A stretch of DNA of 48,459 nucleotides from Fimimonas sp963619835 (GTDB lineage Bacteria; Bacillota; Clostridia; Christensenellales; CAG-314): assembly GCA_963619835.1 (NCBI GenBank), contig CAVEYD010000006.1:1-48459 (forward strand). The letters are read 5' to 3'. Below, piece after piece: positions 24,099 to 33,100 of this stretch. The notes under the pieces are model-generated. The model did no database searches and had not been told where the DNA came from. It saw only the letters and a list, made by a program, of their open reading frames with translations. The position numbers and the translations under genes are program-made. The first letter of the stretch is position 1. Each line of letters starts with the position of its first letter.

Positions 24099-26552
24099 CT
24101 ACCCTATTGTTTTTGTTCCGACTTTCCAAACATAAATGTTTAAGTCGAGGTTGTTGTCAATTGCCGACACAAGAATGTCACCTTTTAGATATTCGCCCCA
24201 CTTAGTTTTTGTGAAGCCGTTTGACAAAAGCAAATTTTCTATTGCGGTGATGGACGACGTGATTGAATAGTCGATATCGAGCGGAACATCGTAGTACAAC
24301 ATTGTTCCGAAGGATGCAAGTACTTTGCCATCGTCGTCCTTACTGGAACAACTGTGTCCGTAGTTTGCCATTGCAAAACCGAAACTGTCGCCTAAAACAT
24401 CGTCTTGACCAAAGAACGGAACGGCATCGGCTGAACCAAAAAGCTCTGTCCAGTAAGCATCGAACGATTGTGTCTTTTCCGCAACGACTTCAGTACTGCT
24501 TGTTTTTTCACCTTCGATGATTACGGTTAGTTCACTCCAACTTGCAGGAACTTGCTTTGCAGTGCTATTTGTAAGTGTTGTGGAAACTTCGCTTGGCAAT
24601 ACGTTTTGCTCGGCATCGTTAAAGTTGCTGTAAGTTAAGTAAGCAAATCCGTACAAGTAACCTAAATAGTAGTAGAATGTGGCTTCGACAATGTAACCAT
24701 CCTTTACAATTACGTAAGGTTGTTCAACATTGCCGTAAACACCTGTGCTGGCATATTGTCCGTAAAGTGCGATATCGTTGCCCAAACCATAGTAAAGCGT
24801 GGTTGCAACATAACACATGGATGAATCTACAAGGTACTTGATTGAACCGTCTTCCGACTCGTAAGTGCTATCTTTTGTAAAAATTTCCGCAGCAAAAGCA
24901 AATGAGGGTTTGGCATTGGAAAAATCGGCATTGTAGGCACGAGAAGGAACTATTGTTTTTTCTGTTGGATTGTAGTTGTAGCCGTTGTACAAAGTGTCGC
25001 TGTACTTGTGATAACCATAGTACTTTCCGTCGGCATCGTAAGTGCGAACAATGTTGCTTTCGTCGTCGTAAGATACAGAATAATCACGGAAGTAGCAATC
25101 GGTATCGTTGATGATTTCGGTAAAACCATCTTGAGAAGCGGTTGACGTGTAGACTGAAGCTTGCACTGTGCGATAATCTAACGTGTAGCTTGTTAGCGCT
25201 TGCATGTTGGCTATTGCAGTTTTGAGTTCTTTGTGTTCGTCCTTAGTGGAAAACACTTTGAACGTGGGAACTTGTACTGCGTCGCCTGTGTCGATTGCAA
25301 CAAACATTTCCTGAATGGTACTGTAACCGGAAACGATTGTGTAGTCCGCACCGCTCTTTGCGTACAAACCGATGATTTCGCCGTCATCTATTAACAATGA
25401 GAACGAATCGTCAACAACAAAATCGTAGGGGTTTGCAGATGCGACAATTTTTTCGGTAAGTTGTTTTGCAGTGGGCTTGGAACTGTCAGTCGGGTTGTAG
25501 TAGTAGCGCCATGAATCTTCGTCAAAAACAAAGTCGCTTGGCGTAAGCTTGATGCCATCTTGGCTGAGTTTGCGGAAATTGTTGTAAAGTCCGGATTTTT
25601 CCCAAGTGATTGCATCACCGTTATCGTCAGTTACCGGGTAGGCTGATGCTTGGTTTTTCAAGTTGAGAATGCGTTCCTTCACGTTGCCGTCTGTTCCCTT
25701 TTGGTAGAACAATTCGCCTGTGGTAAGCGAAGAAGCGTTTTCGTACTTGGCGTACCAGGTTGTTGCGCCTACGTCGTCAGTGCCCATTATCGTTTTGATA
25801 GTTGAAGCTTGCGAACCGATTTGCTTGTTGGAAAGTCCGTATTCCGACCAAGTAAGTGAAATAAAACCTTCGTAAGCGATGTTGTCGGTTAGAGTTAACG
25901 CATCAAGCATGTCTTGTGTGAGAACTGTTTTTGCAACAACGTTAAGTACTTTTTCCGAATAAGCAGATGCACCATCTGTCGTTTTTGCCGTGGCACGAAT
26001 TTTGATTATCTTGTCACCATCGACGTTGTTTGCCGTGATAACTGCTTTAGTGGAATCGTTTTCGTCTGCCGTTATTGTGGCATAATCTTTGCCCGAAGTG
26101 ATTGACCAAGTAACAGTTGCATTTTCTACCTTTTCGATGATGGCTTTTACAGTTGTGGTCTTTCCGGATTTAACTTCGCTGTTAGCAGAAATTGAAACAA
26201 CCGGTTTTGTGGGCGTGGGCTTTACACCTTGTCCGACAAAGTCTACAGCTTGACTGCTTTGAGAACTAATGTAACCATCGGCAACTGCGTAAACAGTGAT
26301 TGTTGCATCGTTTACTAAACTTTGCAGTTGATAACTGTTTGTTTGCACCGAAGGCTGTTCGTCGCCGTTAACTACAACTATGTAGTCGGTTGCATTTGCA
26401 ACGGCATCCCAAGTGACAAGTCCCGTTTCCGAAACGGCTACATTTTGCGGTGTTTCAAGATGAGTAGGATTGCCGTCTTCAAAGCAAGAAACAAACGTAA
26501 AGAAGGACAGTAAAATTGATAATGATAAAATTACCGATAGAAATCTTTTCAT
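24099..26552 (-). CDS. Large lipoprotein with fibronectin-like and Ig-like N-terminal modules
   Basis: An 817-residue predicted lipoprotein (FTFVSC, Cys 23). Residues 33-108 read as a fibronectin-III-like unit (LETPQNVAVSETGLVTWDAV, then ATDYIVVVNGDE). Residues 115-210 read as an Ig-like unit (SANSEVKSGKTTTVKAIIE, then VTWSITSGKDYATIT). The rest is tyrosine-rich and lacks enzyme motifs; it includes KQVPASW, which corresponds to RQVPQTW in the 20628-23756 product, and a short C-terminal domain ending in a YVWK strand. The two are probably distant paralogues. The AGGAGG ribosome site overlaps the stop of the upstream gene, 11 bases away, so they share a transcript. Confidence 0.75.
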   Translation of the reverse strand: MKRFLSVILSLSILLSFFTFVSCFEDGNPTHLETPQNVAVSETGLVTWDAVANATDYIVVVNGDEQPSVQTNSYQLQSLVNDATITVYAVADGYISSQSSQAVDFVGQGVKPTPTKPVVSISANSEVKSGKTTTVKAIIEKVENATVTWSITSGKDYATITADENDSTKAVITANNVDGDKIIKIRATAKTTDGASAYSEKVLNVVAKTVLTQDMLDALTLTDNIAYEGFISLTWSEYGLSNKQIGSQASTIKTIMGTDDVGATTWYAKYENASSLTTGELFYQKGTDGNVKERILNLKNQASAYPVTDDNGDAITWEKSGLYNNFRKLSQDGIKLTPSDFVFDEDSWRYYYNPTDSSKPTAKQLTEKIVASANPYDFVVDDSFSLLIDDGEIIGLYAKSGADYTIVSGYSTIQEMFVAIDTGDAVQVPTFKVFSTKDEHKELKTAIANMQALTSYTLDYRTVQASVYTSTASQDGFTEIINDTDCYFRDYSVSYDDESNIVRTYDADGKYYGYHKYSDTLYNGYNYNPTEKTIVPSRAYNADFSNAKPSFAFAAEIFTKDSTYESEDGSIKYLVDSSMCYVATTLYYGLGNDIALYGQYASTGVYGNVEQPYVIVKDGYIVEATFYYYLGYLYGFAYLTYSNFNDAEQNVLPSEVSTTLTNSTAKQVPASWSELTVIIEGEKTSSTEVVAEKTQSFDAYWTELFGSADAVPFFGQDDVLGDSFGFAMANYGHSCSSKDDDGKVLASFGTMLYYDVPLDIDYSITSSITAIENLLLSNGFTKTKWGEYLKGDILVSAIDNNLDLNIYVWKVGTKTIG

Positions 26553-26563
26553 GTTTGACCTCC

Positions 26564-27100
26564 TCAGTAACTAAACGTAAATAAATACGTTACTGTGTGA
26601 TTGTTTTCGGTGACAAAATTGCAAGAAATCGATGCAATTTTTTCGTTTTCAAACACACACTGCATGTTGGCAATTCCGTTTGGAACATAACTGCTTGAAA
26701 GTCCCAAAACGTTTGCAACATTTTCTTTAAGAATGATACATGACATATTGTTTTTTTCGATTGAGCAAGCTGCGATACTTTCGGTAGTTAGGTTGACTGT
26801 CGAAACAGACTTAACAGTTGAAGTTTGAGTGGTTGTTGCCATTTCAAACGAATCGTTTAGCGAAGTTTCGGTTTGATTTACGTTGTAACCGTCGGCCGAA
26901 GCCTCGGCTATGCTTTCGATACTGTAAACAACCGTTTCGCCATCGGTTATCGTGAGCTTTTTTGTGATTGTTTTTGCAGAAGCAGACGTTTTTTCAATTA
27001 GTTTTACGCAACCGTCTACGTCGTCCGGCATACATGAACATAAAGTAGCAAGCGCGAAAACAATGCACACTACTGTTAGTAGAATATTGTGTTTTTTCAT
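26564..27100 (-). CDS. Small lipoprotein of unknown function
   Basis: A 178-residue predicted lipoprotein: MKKHNILLTV start, lipobox LCSC with Cys 23. The mature part is about 155 residues of threonine- and serine-rich beta-type sequence (KKLTITDGETVVYSIES, later NNHTVTYLFTFSY), resembling small envelope lipoproteins that carry a single sandwich domain. I recognise no family. I prefer the ATG at 27100, which has GAGG nine bases upstream; the GTG at 27115 would include that site in the coding sequence. It is 11 bases after the subtilase stop and 11 before the next start, firmly inside the array. Confidence 0.7.
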   Translation of the reverse strand: MKKHNILLTVVCIVFALATLCSCMPDDVDGCVKLIEKTSASAKTITKKLTITDGETVVYSIESIAEASADGYNVNQTETSLNDSFEMATTTQTSTVKSVSTVNLTTESIAACSIEKNNMSCIILKENVANVLGLSSSYVPNGIANMQCVFENEKIASISCNFVTENNHTVTYLFTFSY

Positions 27101-27111
27101 TTTACTTTTCC

Positions 27112-30100
27112 TCACTTGCTTTTACGTTTGCAAACTACTGCCGCTGCAAACAAACCTACAATACCTATCGATGCAACCCCTTGAGAATCGGCATTGACTA
27201 CCGATTCTTTTAAGGTGTTGGCTTCACTTGCGATAGTGTTGCGGTAATTAGTGTACTGTGTTAACAAATTGTTGTAAGCAGTTAGTGACAACAAACTTCT
27301 TTCGTCGGATGAAAGATTTTTAATTTCTGTAGCAAGTTGCTTTAAAGTTTCAAGTTGAGAAATATCAAACTTAGACGGCAACGCATCAATTTTTGCTTGA
27401 ACGTTTTTAGCTGCCGTGCTTGCATCTTTAAGCTTTATCTCACGAAGAGTTTCGCTTGCAGAAAGTACTTTGTCGACTAAACTATTCCATTCTGTTACGG
27501 AAATTCCGTAATTTGTAGGATCTTGAGTGACTTTGTTGAGATACAAAACTGCGTTTTCGATTAACGTGCTGTTTGACGTTGAAATGTAAGACAACTTATC
27601 GATTTCCTTTGCGCTTTCGTAGAAGTTGATCATGGCTTCTTCCATTGCAACATAGGTGCTTCGAGTAGCATCTTGTACCTTGCCAAAATAAGCTTGGTAA
27701 ACAGGGGAATCGTAACCGCTAATATCTTTATTGCTTGGCAAAATCATCTTTATAGGTTTGTTTTTGCCGGCAAGGTCAATAAAGTTGTAGTAGTACATTT
27801 CGTAACCGAATAGGTTGTAGATAGGATGCAATACTTCGTACCCGGGATCTGTTTCGGCAAGAGATGAATTTGCGTTGTACTGATCGTCTAACGTAGGAGC
27901 GACAACCGATTTAAACTGCACTACAGAAAGATTTTTGCAATTGTAGAAAGCGTAAAGTCCGATACTACGCATACTGTCCGGGAAGACAATTACGGCAATG
28001 TTTTGGTTGTAAGCGCCTGCCAAAGCTTCAACACGAGTTGTACCTTCGGCAATAGTAAACGTTACGTTTGTTGCATCTTGACTTACATCGGTGCTTGTGG
28101 GAACATAACCGTTCCAGTTTGCCGGCAAACAACTGAGTAAGTAGTTGCCGTTTGCCATCTTGGTATACAAAACGCCTTTTTCTACTTTGGCATAACTGTT
28201 GATGTTTCCGCTGTAGCTTGTTGTTGTACCGTCAGTGTAACCGATGTGCTTTAAGGAAGTACAACCTGCAAATACTGCTCTGTCGATCTTTTTGATTTTG
28301 TTTGTAAAGATAAAGCTTGTTAGATTTGTGTTTTCGTTAAACGCACCTTCGCCTACTTCTTCTACCGATGTTGCGGTAAACGTGGTAAATTGCGTTTGTT
28401 GGAAAGCATAACCGTCAATCTTTTTAAGCTTGGGCGCAACAAGGCTTGTTAGTCCGGTTGTTGAGAACGCTCCCTCGCCTACTTCGACCATGTTAGACAT
28501 ATCTGCCGAAGCAAGTGACGAACAAGAGTAGAAAGATTGAATGCCGACTTTTTCGATGCCGTTTAGGTTGATTTGGTTAAGCGATGAGCATCCTGTGAAG
28601 GCATAATCACCGATTTCCTTAATATCGTCGCCTATTGTAACTTTTTTGAGTGCCGTACACAAATAGAACGTATAGTTAGCTATTGTGCCGTTTTCTAAAT
28701 TGACATCGTTGGCTTTGTCAAAGAAGTCGAGTCTGTTGGTTGTTGTAGTTTCGCCGTCATCCGATTTAACAATTTCGATTGCCGTACCGAGATTTAGCTT
28801 GGAATTGATTGTAACTTCAACTAACGATTCACAACAGTTAAACACGCCTTCGCCCATTTTTGTTAAAGTTGCGGGAAGTGTCAATGATGTGATTGCAATG
28901 CCCGATTGACTGTACTTACCGAATGCACCATCACCGATACGTTCGACAACAGGAAGTTGCAAGTCGGTTAGCGAAATACAATCTGCAAAAGCATAACTAC
29001 CGATTGTTTTTACGTTGGTTAAAACAGCTTTCTTTAACTTAGTGCAATTGTAGAACGTTTCGCTTTCGATAAAGTCGTCTGTCTTGGTTAGGTCGATTGT
29101 GACAAGCGACGTATCGTTGATGAAACATCCGCGTCCAAAGTGAATTCCGCCTGCGGACGGCATGTTTACTGTTGTAAGTGCCGTACAATTTTGGAATGCA
29201 CCTAATCCGTAAGATGAATTTGCACCGAGTGTTGCGGTTGTGAGAGACGTTGCACGGAAGAATGCACCTTCACCGACGATTGCATTTTCACCGATTGAAA
29301 CTTCGGTAAGCTTGGTGTTAGAAAAAGCATAATCTCCGATTTTTGTAACTTTGTCAAGGTTGGTGACTGTGGTCAACGCCGAAACGTCGGTTGTATCGGT
29401 TGTGTTTTCGACAATATAGTTGAACGCTCTTGCACCGATTGTTGTACCTTGAACAGTGCTTAACACTACCGACGTAAGCTGTTTGCAATTTGCAAACGCA
29501 TAGTCGCCTATTTGAACCGCACCTTCAAACGTGATACTTGTGATGCCTGTTCCGGCAAATGCCGATGCACCAATTTTTGTTATGCTTGAAGGAATTGTGA
29601 TATCTCCCGTTGTGTTTTGAGAAACAAGAACAATTTCTCCGTCCTTAACAAGTGTGTTGTAGTTTGTTGCAACTCCGCTAACGTCTGCCGAAATGGTTTG
29701 AACACTGTAAGCGGAATTTGTTCCGTTAACTTCAAAATTGTTTAAGTTGCTGGAACGGAATGCTTGTCCGTTTACCACAAGATTTGTGTCGGCATTGAGT
29801 ACCAACTTTTCGATGCCCGATTTGTAGAACGCATAAGCTTCGATTTGGACATTTCCGCTTGGCAACGTGATTGACTTAAGAGCGGTTGTTTTGTAGAAGG
29901 CTTGTTCGCCGATTGAAGCAACACTGCCGTTGAAGTTTACTTGTTGCAACGAATCGCATTGACTGAAACAACCCAAGCCCAAACCTAAACAATCTCCGTT
30001 TATGTTGACTGTTGTTAGGCTGCCGCATCTTGCAAACAAGTAGCTAGGCAAAGCATTTTTACTGATTAAAGTTACTTGTTCGAGTCCGGATAAAGCAAAC

Positions 30101-33100
30101 ATTGCATAAGACAATTTTGTGTCGCCGTTGCTGTCAAAAGTGACGGACTTTAAGCTTTCACAATGTTGGAACGTTTGTGCGCCGGCATTACGCAAGTTGG
30201 TAAGATCGACTGCTTGAAGGGCAATACAACCGTCAAATGCTTGAACGCCCATTGCATAAACCAAACTTGTGTCGACGTTGTTTAACTTTTTGCAATCGTA
30301 AAATGCACGTTTGCCGATTGTTTCTACTTCCGTACCTACAAGGCTGTACGGAACTCCGTCAACCGACTTGTCTGTGCCGAGTTTTGCTACTTCGTCGGCA
30401 TTAAATACAAACTTGCCGTCATTTAACGAGTACTTTTGTTGCATTTCCGTGCTGCCACTCTTTTGTAAAGTGTCGAGTAAAATGACTCTTTCCAAATTTT
30501 TGCAATTTGCAAATGCAAACTCTCTAATGTACTTGACGCCTTCCGGAATAGCTACTTCCTGCAACTTGCGACAGTTGTAGAACGCATACTTTTGTATTTC
30601 CGTTACACCCTTTGGAACGACAACGGATGTGATTGTTGTGTTGTAAGAAGGAATTTTGTTGGCATCGTAGTCGTCATCGGTAAGCTGAATGGACGAATCG
30701 GTTGTGTACAAACAGAACGCATAAGAACCTATGTACAAAATACCTTCGTCATCCGGAATTACGACGTTTCCGCCACGTCCCTTGTAAGCTACAAGTGTGC
30801 GGTTTTCAATTACAAATTCGCTGTTGACTGTGATTGCAACAGAGTTTTGTATGCCAGATTTTTCGGCACGAATGTAAATGTAAGCTGTACCCTTTGAGAT
30901 TGCTTCAACCGTTCCGTCTTCCGATACGGTGGCAATGTTTGCATTACTTGTGGAGTAAACAAAATTGTCTTTGCTTGCCGCATACCAAGGTTGAACGTCG
31001 TAGCTGAGTTTGATTTTTTCGCCCGGGTACATGGTTACACCATTCATGGATTGCAAGTACTTACGGTCGCCCGTTGTGCCTATCTCGCTTGTTTGTGCCG
31101 AGCGAGAATAAGCTAAAACAGTGTCGAAATAGCTAAATTGAATATCTTTGATTTTTACCGAATCGATATCACCGATTTTGTTTTCTTCGTCCTTTGTGCG
31201 TAAACCTTGTTTGACGTTGAGAATAATTATCGCTTGACGTCCGTTTAGCTGTTCGGAAACAGTGATGGTTGCTCTGCCGGATTTGATAGCTTTAATTACA
31301 CCGTCTTTAACTTGAACAACGTTTTCGTTGGAGGATTCCCAACTGAGATACTTGAGATAAGATTTATCTACGTTATAGTCGATTTCTCCGTTTTTGTCAG
31401 TAATTGCCAAATATTGAGAAATGTCGATTACTTCACCTTCGTAAGCTGTGTAAATAGCCATGGAATCGCCTTCAACTTGTCCGTTTGTGGTAAATTTGAA
31501 GTCGGATTCCGTTCCCGGAAGCTGACAAACGTAAATGTTTGTGTTTAGTGCATAATCGTCAACTGCAAATGCAAGCGCATTTACTACGATGGCATCCTTA
31601 CCGATATCTTCGAGCAAGTCGGTAATTTCAAACTTGACAGTAGCATCTTGTCCGCGTTCGCCATAAACGGGGATGGGATTTTCAGTCAAATAAGTGTAGG
31701 AACTACTTGATGTGAAAATAATCGGGGTTACAGATTGTGCATAATGATTGTCGTATACGGTAAGTGTGACATAGTAGCGATTTTTCTTTTGCGTTTTGTC
31801 GTACACTACCGAATATTCGGCATTTTTAAGCAAGGGGGCTTCGTTGTCCATGTAGAAATCGAAGCTGAATGTGTTGCGAACGTTTGTTTGTAAACCACCG
31901 TCACCGTAATCGAGTAGTCCTTGCATTTTGAATTCGTACTGGTGATTGTTTACAAAACCTTGTGTGTAAGACTTTAGTTTGATAAAGTCGTAATACGGAA
32001 CGGGAGATCCGCCGTTGGAATAAGCTTTGCGTGCATTGTAGTCGGTGTAACTCCAAACAACTTCGCCGGTAACTTTGTCCGTTATCGTGTAGTACATTGC
32101 CTTTGCATTACGTAAAAGTCCTGCATAGACACTGTAAATACCGTCGATTGCGCCTAAAATATTGGAAACAGCAATGTGATCTTCCGAGGCGGGTATTTCG
32201 TCGTATTTGGAAGTATCGATATCGTACAAATACGTTCCAAGAGGAATAACGTAGTTGTAATAGTAGGATCCGTATGGGGTTGTTGCCCAATAATCTGCTT
32301 TTAATTTGTCTTCGTCGTCGATTGCATCGTCGTGTGCTTGGCTTTCTACTTCGTAGTAAGTTTTGTCAAACAAGGGAGCTTCTGTCCAATCACCGTAAAA
32401 AGCAAGGAACGGAACATTTAAGTCAATTTGTCCGTCTGCCGATAGCTTTACAAAACCTTCGACATACATGCCGTACTTGAACAACTCGTCAATAAGCTGT
32501 TTGTCAGCATCCGACAATGTGTACGTAAGTTTTACTTTGACTTGACTATTAGGTTGAACTGTTACTTTGTTGGAAGAAACAGAACCGTCACCACTTACAA
32601 ACTCTGTTGTGTAGGTGCCGTTTAGTAGTTGTCCCTTTTCCGCAACGTGTTCGCTGTCTGCCGTGGAAACACTTTCGGTCATGCCGACAAGATCGATATT
32701 GTAAGTTAGTGCCGAATTTGAAATATTTACGACGTTGAACTCCATTACGTACATACCTGTACGCTCTGCATCGTCACCAAGCTCTATTTTTGTTTTAGAT
32801 TTTGTGCTGACAACTCCGTCAACTTCTTCGTCTACGGTTATATAAGCATTTGTTTGAACAACGTTTTTAGCACTGGCAAGTCCTGCACCTTGCTTACGAG
32901 GAGAATAGGGATTGCCCTCTTCGTTTAGTGCTATTGTTGCCGTGGACATCAACATTTGGTTTGCAAGACTGTTGATTTCGACTGACGTCTTTGTGGGGTA
33001 CTTGTCCTTTAAGTATTGACGAATAAGTACCATGATTCCGCAAAGGTTTGGAGTTGCCATGGATGTACCGCTTAACTTGTCGTACTTGCCGTTAGGTACA

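Noticed and set aside
27112..27200. Sortase (LPXTG) anchor at the subtilase C-terminus
   Set aside because: A hydrophobic segment and basic tail are present but no LPXTG-like motif precedes them. The LPAGA at the edge-gene membrane helix (47892-48459) was also rejected because a 40-residue cytoplasmic tail follows.
27950..30720. CRISPR-like or DNA tandem repeat array
   Set aside because: The periodicity is at the protein level (leucine-rich repeats) and the DNA units are too diverged to form direct repeats.
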